A model generated the notes under the pieces. The model was not told the origin of the DNA and made no database searches. It worked only from the letters and a program-made list of their open reading frames with translations. The position numbers and the translations under genes are program-made. Positions 6,909-16,247 of a stretch of DNA of 64,000 nt are shown here, piece by piece. The first letter of the stretch is position 1; every line of letters begins with the position of its first letter. Location: assembly GCA_963822095.1 (NCBI GenBank), contig CAWGGS010000002.1, positions 1 to 64,000 of the forward strand, in the 5' to 3' direction. This DNA comes from CAWGGS01 sp963822095 (GTDB lineage Bacteria > Desulfobacterota > Desulfobulbia > Desulfobulbales > Desulfocapsaceae).

Positions 6909-8864
6909 TTATACAAGCTTATCTACTGCTACCACAGGTCCATGTTGTTCCTTCAGGGCAAGAAGTTCAGTCTTTTGCTGTTTGTAGACGTCAAAAAGAC
7001 GAGTCGGAATGTTTTCGTCCTTTCCATAAGCTTCCGTCTGTAGGTCGATTCTGCTTACGATATTGTCTATATAGAGTGAAAATTGCATATCATAAAGCGA
7101 TTTCGGATAGTCCTTTTGGATGGTGGCGAACAACTTTTTCAGATCGTCGTATTTGGGCAACATGCCGATGGGGGATTCGATTGCCCCCACATCCCCGTTG
7201 GCGTAGAGTTCAAGCCATCCCAGCCATACCCGAACATCTCTTTTTTCTCCCAGAAGTCCCTTACCGGCTCCTCCTCTATTGGCATGGGTGAGAAAATAGT
7301 TGAGACCTGCCATAATCGGCTTTCCAGCAGATGAGAACTTTTTTGAATTGAAGAATTTGAATTGGGCATCCATATAATCGGCCAGAGCTCCGGGAATAAA
7401 GGGAGCGTTGGCCCATGGCTGACGATTGACACCGGTAGCGCCGACCTCTGTGGCGGTAGCTTTTGAGACGATGGATGCGCCAATTGCAACCCCCGCGTCG
7501 GCATTTTTGGCAACCCAGACCGGAGGCATCGTATCACTATCCCTGCCCGAATAGGTGATTACCTTTACCGGAACTCCCGCAGGGTCTTCGGAGCTGATGG
7601 TAGCGTGGTTTTTAATATCCGAGGCGACAATGGTGCACCTGGAGTTTTTATGGGACATCGGTACAGGTTTCCCCTCCTCATCGGTCTTTCCTTCGTACCA
7701 TTCCCCCTGGAAGTTAATCCCTCTGGCAGGTGCCTCCTCGCCATGCCCGACCCAATGCGGAACACCGTCGTCATCAATGAGAACATTGGACCAGATGACC
7801 TCAGAGCCTTTCCCTCTCAAACATTCCATCAAGAAGGGATCGCCTTCCAGGTTAACATCCTCGACAATTCCGAAAATACCCTTTTCAGGATTGATGGCCC
7901 GTAATGTTCCGTCTTCGGCAATCCAAAGTTGAGCAAGATCGTCACCTATGAAATCAGTTCCGACCATGGCGGTTGTGGTTTTTCCGCAACCTGAAGGCGC
8001 GGCACCGGCAAAAAAGGTCTTTCTGCCGCTCGGATTGGTTATACCGGTTATGAACATATGTTCGGAAAGCTCATCTTCGACCTTGTAATAGGTACAGTAA
8101 TCGACACAGAATCGGTGATTGCCTTTTTTCAAAAGCAAGGTATTGCCGGCATATGTACAGAACGTTGCATAGGTCGTCATCCAGCTTCTGTCCATGAAAA
8201 TTCTGGCATTGGGTACGTTCTCGGGGGTGTTTTCACCTTCTGAATGAACATTGGTGAAAAAGAGACCTGCTCGGGCAGCTTCTTTATCGAAATCTTTAAA
8301 ACAATTCCGGTAAAGGATCTCTGCGGAATGCATAACGTAGGCTGAGGAAGAAATCTCGATGGCGGGAATAGCAGCATGGGCACCGACAGGGCCTCTGCTA
8401 TAGAGCCCAACCATCATCGTTTTTCCTTTCATTATGCCGACCATATAATTTTTGATATAGTCCAGAGCCTCGGAACGAAGTACCGATTTGGCAAGCGAAC
8501 TCATCTTCTCCCCTTCGTTAATGATATAAAAGGTTTGGTTGACGAGTCGGGCCTGGTCTTTAGGCAGGTCGAAATGGATGGTGTGCCCCTTTTTTGAGAG
8601 TTTCTTCTCTTCACCTTTTTCGAGTGAATGGTCCCGTATCCATTGAACATCCAGATCATTCCCGGTGTTTATAAAAACTGCATCCGGTTGACACATTTTG
8701 ATAGCATTGGCTATTTTGATCAATGCCTCTTCGTTTTTAATCAACGATAATTTTTCTCTGTTTGGTGTATCGAGTTTTTTTTCAATCACCGCCATTGCAT
8801 CGGCAATTGAGCTGATCCCTCCGACAACCATAAGAATATCGTCATTTTTTTTAAGCTCGAGCAT
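6909..8864 (-). CDS. pckG: Phosphoenolpyruvate carboxykinase (GTP)
   Basis: Interconverts oxaloacetate + GTP and PEP + CO2 + GDP in the cytoplasm, linking the TCA cycle to gluconeogenesis. Start ATG at 8864 has AAGGAG upstream; an in-frame extension to 8981 lacks a ribosome site. The 651-residue product shows the nucleotide P-loop APSGCGKTTTAM (~289-300), the metal/substrate region FIGDDLAQLW just after it, and NRQPWANAPFIPG in the C-terminal half. It is somewhat longer and more divergent than animal-type PEPCK (~620) and resembles the archaeal and sulfate-reducer branch of the GTP family. It is monocistronic: a clear terminator follows, and the next gene upstream starts more than 200 bases away. 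Confidence 0.93.
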   Translation of the reverse strand: MLELKKNDDILMVVGGISSIADAMAVIEKKLDTPNREKLSLIKNEEALIKIANAIKMCQPDAVFINTGNDLDVQWIRDHSLEKGEEKKLSKKGHTIHFDLPKDQARLVNQTFYIINEGEKMSSLAKSVLRSEALDYIKNYMVGIMKGKTMMVGLYSRGPVGAHAAIPAIEISSSAYVMHSAEILYRNCFKDFDKEAARAGLFFTNVHSEGENTPENVPNARIFMDRSWMTTYATFCTYAGNTLLLKKGNHRFCVDYCTYYKVEDELSEHMFITGITNPSGRKTFFAGAAPSGCGKTTTAMVGTDFIGDDLAQLWIAEDGTLRAINPEKGIFGIVEDVNLEGDPFLMECLRGKGSEVIWSNVLIDDDGVPHWVGHGEEAPARGINFQGEWYEGKTDEEGKPVPMSHKNSRCTIVASDIKNHATISSEDPAGVPVKVITYSGRDSDTMPPVWVAKNADAGVAIGASIVSKATATEVGATGVNRQPWANAPFIPGALADYMDAQFKFFNSKKFSSAGKPIMAGLNYFLTHANRGGAGKGLLGEKRDVRVWLGWLELYANGDVGAIESPIGMLPKYDDLKKLFATIQKDYPKSLYDMQFSLYIDNIVSRIDLQTEAYGKDENIPTRLFDVYKQQKTELLALKEQHGPVVAVDKLV

Positions 8865-9093
8865 TCGTGGTAACTCCTTAAAATAAAAAGAAAACATAGG
8901 TTTTGTCCATCGTGATGCGCTGCGTTTTACGATGGGGAATTTTTGCCATGCTACCATACGGTTTTTTGTCCCGATAGTCAACCAAATTGATAGATATCAA
9001 AACAATTATTGATGTTTTAAGTCCGTGACTGTATGTGCTATTCGTAGCAACGTTCTGATGAATGTTGGTTTTGTTTCCAGCATGTTAGGGAGG

Positions 9094-10743
9094 TTAAAAA
9101 ACCTGCAATTCCGAGGGAGTTTCTCCTTCTGATTTTCGCAGTTTCATATAGCCGCTTTTGCCGAAGGCGGATACACCGCCGACATAGAACCAGTCGTCTT
9201 CACGATTCGGGTCAGTGATCACGTACCCGAGACGATCGGCAATAAGAAGACCCAACTCGTAATGGGTCGGCATATGCAGAGATTGGAGGCGGTCTAGGAA
9301 CCGTGGTTCTCCGTTTTTTGTGTAGAAGAGAACCGGCACCAGAGTCGAGCCGAGGGTTAGTCGGTCATGGCCCCAACGTCCTTCCTCTCCGAATTCTTCC
9401 CCATGATCTGAGGTGATAAAAAGATAAAGCGACCCGTTGACCACCGTTTTCAGGTGGTTGATAACCGTGTCATAGAGAAGATCGTTATAGAGAACGGCGT
9501 TGTCGTAACTGTTCTTTATGTAGTCATGATAGGGGAGGCCGGTATATGGAAAACGAATCAGTTCCTGGCGGTGGGCATAATTGACCTCAAAAGGGGCGTG
9601 GGCACATCTTTGGTGTAGAACGATGAAGTTGCGCTTTTTCATCTCGATCGTGGACAGTAATTCCGTTAGACCGTCGTCATGGATCCGGTCGAAGAGCTCT
9701 TTGTGGGAGTTGTATGTATAGAAATTATCGATGTATTGGGTGCTTACTCCATTAAGGCAGTTCGCGTTCTGGGCCGAGATGTAGGTGGTTTGGAAGCCGG
9801 CTTCCCTAGCCAGGCGAAACATATTGGTCGGCTGGTCTTTGATGATGTCCTGGTTGAGGGGATTGTACTGAATATTGTAAAAAACCGGCATGGTAGCACG
9901 TGTGGCAACGGCTGCTGCATACCCTTTGGTGAAGAAAAAGCCGGGATCCTCTTTCAGAGCTTCCAAGTGAGGGGTTGTCTCTCGCTCAAAACCGAAAAGC
10001 GACATACGGTTACAGGTAAGGCTTTCACCCATGATCAGGACCACGGTGGTCTGCTCTTCAATATCCTTTTTGAGGACCTCGACCGGGAGAAAGAAAGGCT
10101 TTTTATCGGGAAACAGGTTCTGGGGCAGTAGGCGCGTTAGCCAGATGGAATAGGTGTTCAGGGTATTGATTAATGAAGGTGTTGTAATCGAAGGGAAAAA
10201 ACTGATAATATCCTTTCGATCGGCATGCAGATTGATGCGAATAGCAGGGAAGGCAAGAAAGAGAAAGACTGGGATCACGGCATGGGAAAACGTGAGTTCG
10301 TAGTCTCTTAGCAACCAGATGATTGAGGCCGTCAGGGTGTAGGGAATGACGACAATAAAGATGACATAACTAAGATGTTTGAGGCTGCCGACGACGGCCT
10401 TGGAGACGTCGGCCACCTCAGTAAACATCTGGCCGACGGCATAAGGGTTGATGAATTCACCGAAATAAGCAAGACTTGCGAACTGGCTGAGTTCAAGAAT
10501 TCCAATCAGGAAAAGGATCGAAATAATTATCGCGTAGCTGTTGCACGATGTCAAAAAAAAACCGAAGACAAGAAAAATAAAGAAATACTTGTTCTTAAAC
10601 CATGTAATATCTTTTTTGTGAAAGAGTTTAAACAGACGGCCGGGTAGCAAAAAGGTCATCGAGATGAGGGCGGCGATGATCAGGTTGAAAAGGAATTTGC
10701 CCAAAAAGGATAGTGAGATCACTGATGGAAAAACGGGGCTCAA
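9094..10743 (-). CDS. EptA-like phosphoethanolamine transferase (sulfatase fold)
   Basis: Likely transfers phosphoethanolamine to lipid A or another envelope glycan; acts in the inner membrane with the catalytic domain in the periplasm. N-terminal ~175 residues hold about five hydrophobic segments. The alkaline-phosphatase-like domain has VVLIMGESLTCNRMSLFGF (metal-binding Glu), ATRATMP (nucleophile Thr), HQRCAHAPF, and TSDHGEEFGEEGRWGHDR (metal-binding Asp/His). The frame begins with TTG at 10743; GGAGG lies six bases before it, and no better start exists downstream. 549 residues agrees with EptA/EptB (540-560). It follows a zinc-ribbon membrane protein by 27 bases, suggesting one transcript. 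Substrate cannot be told from sequence. Confidence 0.86.
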   Translation of the reverse strand: MSPVFPSVISLSFLGKFLFNLIIAALISMTFLLPGRLFKLFHKKDITWFKNKYFFIFLVFGFFLTSCNSYAIIISILFLIGILELSQFASLAYFGEFINPYAVGQMFTEVADVSKAVVGSLKHLSYVIFIVVIPYTLTASIIWLLRDYELTFSHAVIPVFLFLAFPAIRINLHADRKDIISFFPSITTPSLINTLNTYSIWLTRLLPQNLFPDKKPFFLPVEVLKKDIEEQTTVVLIMGESLTCNRMSLFGFERETTPHLEALKEDPGFFFTKGYAAAVATRATMPVFYNIQYNPLNQDIIKDQPTNMFRLAREAGFQTTYISAQNANCLNGVSTQYIDNFYTYNSHKELFDRIHDDGLTELLSTIEMKKRNFIVLHQRCAHAPFEVNYAHRQELIRFPYTGLPYHDYIKNSYDNAVLYNDLLYDTVINHLKTVVNGSLYLFITSDHGEEFGEEGRWGHDRLTLGSTLVPVLFYTKNGEPRFLDRLQSLHMPTHYELGLLIADRLGYVITDPNREDDWFYVGGVSAFGKSGYMKLRKSEGETPSELQVF

Positions 10744-10770
10744 GGGATCCTCCGGGAAGGTGATGCCAGC

Positions 10771-11076
10771 TTAGCGTTTGTCGGCCCATTTCTCCAGTCC
10801 GCAATGAACACATCTTCGGGCGAACTGGTTGTGGACCCACCGTCGTCTGAAAAATGTCTCTTGGCAGCTGGGACATCTCCAGGCATTCATGTGCCACCCT
10901 GCAACGACAAAGGCTATTATCCAAGCAGTGGCAATGACAATGAGCGGAATTTCAGAACTGAGATACCTCTCCAATGGGACACCGAGTATGTAGATGCCGG
11001 GTAAATAGGAGAGAAAAATAAGAAAGAAAATTTTCCTGCGTTTTCGGTAATCGTCCCATTGCGTTGAATATGCCAT
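10771..11076 (-). CDS. Small two-helix membrane protein with C-terminal zinc ribbon
   Basis: Function not recognised. 101 residues: a basic N-terminus, two membrane segments (~16-34 KIFFLIFLSYLPGIYILG and ~43-62 PLIVIATAWIIAFVVAGW), then CPSC (~70) and CVHC (~91) separated by a basic stretch, a zinc-ribbon arrangement facing the cytoplasm if the N-terminus is inside. GGAGG precedes ATG 11076. It lies 27 bases upstream of the EptA-like gene on the same strand and is probably cotranscribed; a role in envelope modification is only suggested by this position. Confidence 0.75.
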   Translation of the reverse strand: MAYSTQWDDYRKRRKIFFLIFLSYLPGIYILGVPLERYLSSEIPLIVIATAWIIAFVVAGWHMNAWRCPSCQETFFRRRWVHNQFARRCVHCGLEKWADKR

Positions 11077-11165
11077 GATCCTCCGACGTATTCTGAGTGT
11101 ATTTTTGTCCGCATAAGAGCGCGGACATGATTACAAAAAAAAAGTATTATCCCGTTTCTCTGTTT

Positions 11166-11483
11166 TCAATCGGTATCGGTGGTAGTAGTGCCTGCTACGT
11201 TGTCGACCACTACCGGACTTTCGAAGTAAACAACCGATGGTTGAGCAGCATATTTCTCGAAGATGAACTTCTTCCACTCTTCAGTGAAGAGATCCTCGGC
11301 ATCCTGTCGTGAACGCCAGAGGTAGACGCCTCCTGCAGTCTCACCGTCCTGAGACAAGATATAATATTTTCGTAGGAGTCCGGGCGTATTGCGGTATTTC
11401 GGTGCGGTGGAGGAAAAAATCTCGCGAGCCTTTTCAAGGGAGATCGGTTGGGGAAGTTTGAATTGCACAAGTGCAGTAATCAT
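11166..11483 (-). CDS. YdhR-like putative monooxygenase (dimeric alpha+beta barrel)
   Basis: 105 residues with the pattern MITALVQFKLPQPISLEKA near the start, TPGLLRKYYILSQDG (~33-47), GGVYLWRSRQDAEDLF (~51-66) and a C-terminal VVYFESPVVVDN strand. This is the ferredoxin-like dimeric barrel of the YdhR family, related to antibiotic-biosynthesis monooxygenases. The substrate of YdhR proteins is unknown. ATG 11483 has GAGGA upstream. A 12-bp inverted repeat (11555-11600) sits in its leader region. The repetitive Thr/Asp tail is unusual but short. Confidence 0.78.
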   Translation of the reverse strand: MITALVQFKLPQPISLEKAREIFSSTAPKYRNTPGLLRKYYILSQDGETAGGVYLWRSRQDAEDLFTEEWKKFIFEKYAAQPSVVYFESPVVVDNVAGTTTTDTD

Positions 11484-11554
11484 AAAAAGTCCTCGATAAA
11501 ATGCATATTGCCGTGACGGACACCATCCTTATCCCGAAATGGGAATGCTGTCAA

Positions 11555-11600
11555 CACCTCTTGATTACCGGATGACATGTTTCCTGGCAATCAAGAGGTG
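11555..11600. repeat. Perfect 12-bp inverted repeat between two minus-strand genes
   Basis: CACCTCTTGATT at 11555-11566 pairs with AATCAAGAGGTG at 11589-11600, with a 22-base spacer. It lies after the DJ-1/PfpI stop and ahead of the YdhR-like start. There is no U-tract on the 3' side in the direction of transcription, so it is not a standard terminator; it could stabilise mRNA or be an operator. Confidence 0.6.
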
Positions 11601-11645
11601 GAAAAAAAAGGATTATCACTTGAAAAGTTATTGGATGAGCTGGAA

Positions 11646-12227
11646 TTACGGTTCGATCTTTGTGCCCAGCACCTTTAGGAACTTCGCCAGCCAGTCGGGG
11701 TGAGCGGGCCAGGCCGGAGCGGTAACCAGGTTGCCGTCTGCGTGGGCCTTATCAACCGGGATATCCATAAATTTACCACCGGAAAGGGTGACATCCGGTC
11801 CCACCGCCGGGTAGGCGGAGCAGCTCTTTCCCTCGATGACGCCGGCTGCGGCAAGCACCTGGGCGCCATGACATATGGCGGCAATGGGTTTGCCGGCCTT
11901 GGAAAAATGACGGACAATGTCGAGGACGGTTTCATTAAGACGGATGTACTCCGGGGCCCGCCCACCGGGAATGACAAGAGCATCGTAGGTTTCGGCACTA
12001 ACCTCGGAAAAAGTGGCATTCAGCGTAAAATTATGACCAGGCTTTTCGCTGTAGGTTTGGTCGCCTTCAAAATCATGAACCGCCGTCCGCACAGTTTCGC
12101 CTGCCTTTTTATCCGGGCAGACCGCGTGTACGGTGTGTCCTATCATCAAAAGCGCCTGGAATGGTACCATCACTTCATAGTCCTCTACGAAGTCGCCAAC
12201 GAGCATCAGGATTTTTTTTGTAGCCAT
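11646..12227 (-). CDS. DJ-1/PfpI superfamily protein
   Basis: 193 residues of the class I glutamine amidotransferase-like fold. It has KKILMLVGDFVEDYEVMVP at the N-terminus (conserved Glu at ~16), DALVIPGGRAPEYIR (~83-97) and the nucleophile elbow KPIAAICHGAQVLAAAG with Cys at ~119 followed by His. That Cys-His pair is the hallmark of PfpI/YhbO/DJ-1 proteins, variously described as proteases, chaperones, glyoxalases or deglycases; the exact activity is not predictable. AAAGGAG precedes ATG 12227. The neighbouring metallo-hydrolase gene upstream is 64 bases away on the same strand, so both may be in one stress-related transcript. Confidence 0.88.
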   Translation of the reverse strand: MATKKILMLVGDFVEDYEVMVPFQALLMIGHTVHAVCPDKKAGETVRTAVHDFEGDQTYSEKPGHNFTLNATFSEVSAETYDALVIPGGRAPEYIRLNETVLDIVRHFSKAGKPIAAICHGAQVLAAAGVIEGKSCSAYPAVGPDVTLSGGKFMDIPVDKAHADGNLVTAPAWPAHPDWLAKFLKVLGTKIEP

Positions 12228-12291
12228 AAGAGTCTCCTTTTGGTTGATTTCGGTTTATGTGAAACGCGCCGAACAATTTTTTTCATCTCAT

Positions 12292-13266
12292 CTATTTTCC
12301 GGTTGGAAACGGGTTGAAGTTGATCGGGATCCATGAATACTGATCCTTACTGTCTTTCCGGATATGGCCGATTCCAGGAAAGGGCAAATGCATGCCGGCC
12401 ACCAGGAACTTGTCAGCAGCAGCCAGTTCCATCAGAGATTTCCTGGTCTTGATAGCCTGTTTTTGGTTGATATCGAAACTGATGGAAATTCCTGGATGAG
12501 TAAACTGAATGCTCGAAAAGTGGACGATATCACCCCAAATCAGCAATTTCTTGCCCTCAGATTCAACGGCATAGGCGGTATGTCCCGGGGTATGGCCTTT
12601 GGCTTCAACTGCCCTGATTCCAGGGACCAGCTCACTCTTCCCGGTGAAGGTCTGCCATCTTCCCTCGGCCAGATAGGGTGCTGCGGCATCACGTGCCATC
12701 TTAAAAAAAGGCTTATCTTTTTTGTCCGCTTTGTCTGCGTTTTTCTGGGACAACCAGAAATCGCTTTCCGCCTTGGCGACGAAGATTTTGGCATGAGGGT
12801 AGAGCGGTTTTCCATCAGCCCCATTGAGACCGCCGACATGATCGCCATGCATATGGGTGATCAGGATTGTGTCCACCTCGGACGGATCGTAACCAGAGGC
12901 CTTCATATTTTCCGGAATCTTCCCGAGGGTCGGACCGAAAAGCCCGGCCGCACCGGTATCGATCAGAACCAGATGAGAACCGGTATTGACCAGATAGGCA
13001 TTAACTGATGTCTGCACTGCGGGATTGCCGACGAACATTTTATCAAGCATGCTATTGAGGGCAGATTTACTTACATGATGGAGCAGATTTTTGTTCAACA
13101 TAATTGTACCGTCGTTTAAGGCCGTCACCTCGAACGCACCCAGCTCCATGCGGTAGAAACCAGGAACCTGGGTCTTGACCATTGGGGCGGCAGCATGAAC
13201 GAGGGGTGTAATTCCGGTTAGAACAGCGAACACGAAAGCGGCTATACCGAGCAGAAATTTTGTCAT
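12292..13266 (-). CDS. Exported metallo-beta-lactamase-fold hydrolase
   Basis: 324 residues with a Sec signal peptide (residues 1-25, cleavage after VHAAA-like). The mature part carries the zinc motif THMHGDHVGG (HxHxDH, ~136-145), a second ligand region GHTPGHTAYAVE (~222-233) and LLIWGDIVHF with the bridging Asp (~240). Together these indicate a dinuclear zinc periplasmic hydrolase of the group that includes methyl-parathion hydrolases and N-acyl-homoserine lactonases. The substrate is unknown. AAAGGAG precedes ATG 13266. It is the first gene of the minus-strand run with the DJ-1-like gene. Confidence 0.85.
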   Translation of the reverse strand: MTKFLLGIAAFVFAVLTGITPLVHAAAPMVKTQVPGFYRMELGAFEVTALNDGTIMLNKNLLHHVSKSALNSMLDKMFVGNPAVQTSVNAYLVNTGSHLVLIDTGAAGLFGPTLGKIPENMKASGYDPSEVDTILITHMHGDHVGGLNGADGKPLYPHAKIFVAKAESDFWLSQKNADKADKKDKPFFKMARDAAAPYLAEGRWQTFTGKSELVPGIRAVEAKGHTPGHTAYAVESEGKKLLIWGDIVHFSSIQFTHPGISISFDINQKQAIKTRKSLMELAAADKFLVAGMHLPFPGIGHIRKDSKDQYSWIPINFNPFPTGK

Positions 13267-13435
13267 ATCTTTCTCCTTTGCATCGAATCGAATATATGGG
13301 AAAATGTTTTGATGAATAAGGTCTTAGCGGTCCGTCACAGTATGAATAAGTTTTGATAAATGCAAAAACTCACACCATGAACCTGCACCATTCCCATGGA
13401 CATAGTATAAGCCGAATTGTCGGAATGCCAACGGT

Positions 13436-13510
13436 TGATGGCGTCGTAAAAACTCTCCAGCTGCATCGTTGCTGCAAATTTTAATTGTCACGACGTATTC
13501 TTAGTACGCA
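13436..13510. repeat. Possible fragment of a dispersed CGTCGTAAAAACTC-type repeat
   Basis: Within the 473-bp gap 13267-13739 lies GATGGCGTCGTAAAAACTC followed by CAGCTGCATCGTTGC, and, 50 bases on, CACGACGTATTCTTAGTACG. From general knowledge, similar blocks recur between genes in sulfate-reducing deltaproteobacteria. A short relative (GCGTCGTAAAATCTCAGG) occurs at about 59153. No full second copy exists here, so the call is tentative. Nothing else was recognised in this gap. Confidence 0.35.
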
Positions 13511-13739
13511 AAAACAATGAAAAAATTCGTGTCCTTCATTTGTTGCCCTTTTTCTTTGCCATCCTTTTTAAAAAGGTTTTTTTGAGGCGATCAATTTTGA
13601 GAACAATAAGAACCGTTTGTCTCGGAATACTGATATCAATAAGATCGATTGCAGGATCCGGGGATATGATATAAAACTGCTTTGGTTGGACAATAAAGTC
13701 GCCAATCCTTGTACGGAGATGCTTAGGAGGTTTGATCGA

Positions 13740-14219
13740 TTGGAAAAAATGAAGGAAGACAAATCGAGTATGCAGCAAATGCTCGACCTGCTGCACGAAA
13801 TTTATGAAAACCTGATGCCCTTCGACCGTTTGCTCGGGGTGAAGGTTGTCAAGCTGAGCCTCACCGATGTCCAGGTCAGGATTGATATGCGGGAAGACCT
13901 GATAGGCAACTTCATCAGGGGTATTCTCCATGGAGGGGTCATCTCATCGGTACTCGACTTGACCGGGGGACTCATTGCCTCTGTGGAAGTGCTGAAACAC
14001 ATGGAACACCGCCCGGTCGAGGAAATCAGAAAACGTCTTATGAGAATGGGAACCATCGATTTGCGGGTCGATTATCTAAGAGTCGGTGAAGGGGAGTATT
14101 TTATGGCATCGGGGACGGTTTTGCGAAGGGGCAACAGGGTGGCGGTAGTCCGTACAGAACTGTATAACAATAAAGAGCTGCTGATCGCAGCCGGCACCGG
14201 TACCTACCTGGTGGCCTGA
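13740..14219 (+). CDS. YigI-type hotdog-fold acyl-CoA thioesterase
   Basis: Hydrolyses acyl-CoA thioesters in the cytoplasm; E. coli YigI is described as a medium/long-chain acyl-CoA thioesterase. The hotdog core is plain: MPFDRLLGVKVVKL, GNFIRGILHGGVISSVLDLT (catalytic-loop HGG), RMGTIDLRVDYLR and a terminal GTGTYLVA, running parallel to YigI throughout. TTG at 13740 is preferred because AGGAGG lies nine bases upstream; ATG at 13749 is the alternative. The frame stays open upstream to 13617 but that part has no family character. Length 159 agrees with YigI (~155). It stands alone, convergent with the TSUP permease gene. Confidence 0.85.
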   Translation: MEKMKEDKSSMQQMLDLLHEIYENLMPFDRLLGVKVVKLSLTDVQVRIDMREDLIGNFIRGILHGGVISSVLDLTGGLIASVEVLKHMEHRPVEEIRKRLMRMGTIDLRVDYLRVGEGEYFMASGTVLRRGNRVAVVRTELYNNKELLIAAGTGTYLVA

Positions 14220-14263
14220 GACTGAAAATTACAGATCGGCGGGACTATCAGGTCGAATACGGA

Positions 14264-15034
14264 TTAAAAATTATTTTGATAAACTAATCTGGCAATTGTT
14301 AGTAACACCACTGTTAAAAAAATCGGGCGGATGAAAACCGCTCCCTTTTTTATGGCAAGGTTTGATCCGATACGAGCCCCTATTATCTGCCCCAGCGCCA
14401 TGACGAGGCCGACTTTATAGAGGACATTGTGGCCAATGACAAACAGGGACAAGGCAACGATATTACTAGTGAAATTCATTACCCTGGTGATTCCTGCTGC
14501 CCTGGCCATATTCGAGCCCAGAAAGATACAGAGCGCAGCCATCCAGAATGAACCGGTTCCGGGGCCGAAAAAGCCGTCATAGAATCCCAAGGCCAACCCG
14601 AAGATGAGAAAGAACATGGGAGGGTTCATTCTGGGGCGGCGATCTTCAAAACCCAAACCGGGAGAGAATATGGTGTAGAGAAGTACCACCAAGAGAAGAA
14701 GCGGAATCACATGTTTTATGAATCCGGGAGCTATCATCTGCACCGCCCATGCCCCCAACACCGCACCTGTAAAAGTAAACACAATGCCAGTCGAACATGT
14801 TCGGAGATTTACCTCTCCTTTTTGTATATAATTATAAGAAGATGATAGGGTTCCGAAACTTCCCTGGAGCTTGTTGGTTCCCAGGGCGACCTGCGGGGGA
14901 AGCCCGACAGCCAGAAGGGCGGGAAGGGTGACAAGCCCTCCGCCGCCGGCAATTGAATCAACAAATCCGGCTACGAGTCCGGTGACAAAGAGAAGAATAA
15001 GGATTCCATAAGTGATTGTAAATTGCATTTCCAT
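14264..15034 (-). CDS. TSUP (TauE/SafE) family membrane permease, YfcA-like
   Basis: 256 residues with about eight membrane helices. Both TSUP half-repeat signatures are present: GFVDSIAGGGGLVTLPALL (~23-41) and GFYDGFFGPGTGSFW (~150-164). Family members export sulfite, sulfoacetate or other small organosulfur anions, or import them; in a sulfur-metabolising organism a sulfur anion is plausible but is inference. The start could be ATG 15034 or the in-frame ATG two codons later; neither has a strong ribosome site. Convergent with the YigI-like gene, single-gene unit. Confidence 0.87.
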   Translation of the reverse strand: MEMQFTITYGILILLFVTGLVAGFVDSIAGGGGLVTLPALLAVGLPPQVALGTNKLQGSFGTLSSSYNYIQKGEVNLRTCSTGIVFTFTGAVLGAWAVQMIAPGFIKHVIPLLLLVVLLYTIFSPGLGFEDRRPRMNPPMFFLIFGLALGFYDGFFGPGTGSFWMAALCIFLGSNMARAAGITRVMNFTSNIVALSLFVIGHNVLYKVGLVMALGQIIGARIGSNLAIKKGAVFIRPIFLTVVLLTIARLVYQNNF

Positions 15035-15428
15035 GGACGAAGGCCTGTGCTGTAATCGTCTTGCCGCTTATTTGCCGGTTACCGGGGCGGACTGCGAGAG
15101 GTTGATATATACAGTAACCAGCGGACCATTGCTATAAGATATTCAAAGACCAAGGCCGTCTTGCAAGGGATTGGGAAAATGTACCTCCGACGGTGAGGAA
15201 CCAGGGAGTGATTTCTGTTGGGACAGGTTTTGACTCGAGAATCTCTATCTCTGTTTTTGCCGGCGTTTTTCCCAAGAGGCATCACATACCATCCTGATCT
15301 TGGACAAAGCGACTGTTGTTCCGGGAGTTCCAGAGGTCGACCACCCTGGTATTGCCTTGGGTGTCGATTGCGATCACAGCCGATGTGCTGAAATTCGGTT
15401 AGGTGTAGTTTGGCATTCGGGTTCGGTT
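15035..15428. other. 394-bp intergenic region, possible coding remnant
   Basis: No supported gene. On the minus strand at about 15295-15410 a 38-codon stretch reads like protein (AVIAIDTQGNTRVVDLWN) and ends in a stop, with a stop just upstream and no start codon. It might be the C-terminal stub of a lost gene. No repeat or terminator was recognised. Confidence 0.35.
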
Positions 15429-16247
15429 TTAATCCATTTCATAGTCTTCATCGTCGTGCACGTCCAGGCTGAGCATCGTCAAGGCCTCTTCTGCCGCCTC
15501 AACAATATCATCGTCATCGGAAGTCAAACATCGTGACAAGGCACTGATTGCTTCAGGGGTAGCGATACCTGCTGCGGCATCAATGGCTGCAAACAACATC
15601 CTCTTGTCAATATCCGGGTCGGAAAACAGGCCTTGAATAGAGGGCCAGGCCTCTTGCAATTCCCAATTGCCGGCAGCTGCAATGGCATGATAACGGATAT
15701 TCGGATTATTGCTTTTAAGGGATTTGAGAATCTGTGGATCAAAACCTTCTAAAAAGCGCATACAGAATATTGCCGTAAGCTGCCAGGGTTCATCACTGCT
15801 GCCGAAGGCAGCCCGAACGGCAGCTGTATGCCAATCCTCAGGGGCTCTGACCACTGCTTCAAGAATGCTCCTTCGCACTTCTTCGGGGACAGAGGCGTCA
15901 TAAAAGAGATGTTTAAGCGATTTTTTAAGCTTATGGAATACTTCTTCCGATATGACAATGTCATCGGGATCATCAAATTCATAAAGATCAACATGCTCAA
16001 ATGCAGGACCGAAAGAAATCACCGCTTTTTTTCGGAGTTCCACAGGTTCATCATTATTGCTGACTACGATCAGCAATGTGGCGGCAAGGTCATTATCAAA
16101 TACCACGAGATCGCCTGCCATTTCGGCGGCGATCAGGCGATCAGAGAGGACCGCGGAAGGATCGTCCAGAACCTCTTTTAACATTTCTCCTGCATTTCCC
16201 GGCCATTCCCATGGGGGAATTTCATCATAGAGTGTTTTTATGTTCAT
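15429..16247 (-). CDS. HEAT-repeat protein
   Basis: 272 residues of helical repeats without signal peptide or membrane segment; likely a cytoplasmic scaffold or adaptor. Repeat character is clearest in the C-terminal half: NPNIRYHAIAAAGNWELQEA, then DKRMLFAAIDAAAGIATPEA and DDDIVEAAEEALTMLSLD, each a helix-turn-helix with conserved Ala/Asp positions. The C-terminus is strongly acidic (DVHDDEDYEMD). ATG at 16247 gives MNIKTLYDEIPPWEWPG, a natural start with AGGG 11 bases upstream; an in-frame ATG at 16289 is the alternative. No partner is evident from context. Confidence 0.8.
   Translation of the reverse strand: MNIKTLYDEIPPWEWPGNAGEMLKEVLDDPSAVLSDRLIAAEMAGDLVVFDNDLAATLLIVVSNNDEPVELRKKAVISFGPAFEHVDLYEFDDPDDIVISEEVFHKLKKSLKHLFYDASVPEEVRRSILEAVVRAPEDWHTAAVRAAFGSSDEPWQLTAIFCMRFLEGFDPQILKSLKSNNPNIRYHAIAAAGNWELQEAWPSIQGLFSDPDIDKRMLFAAIDAAAGIATPEAISALSRCLTSDDDDIVEAAEEALTMLSLDVHDDEDYEMD

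Noticed and set aside
15295..15410. 38-codon minus-strand coding remnant (AVIAIDTQGNTRVVDLWN)
   Set aside because: It has no start codon, no second fragment and no recognisable family, so it was kept only as a note in the intergenic entry.
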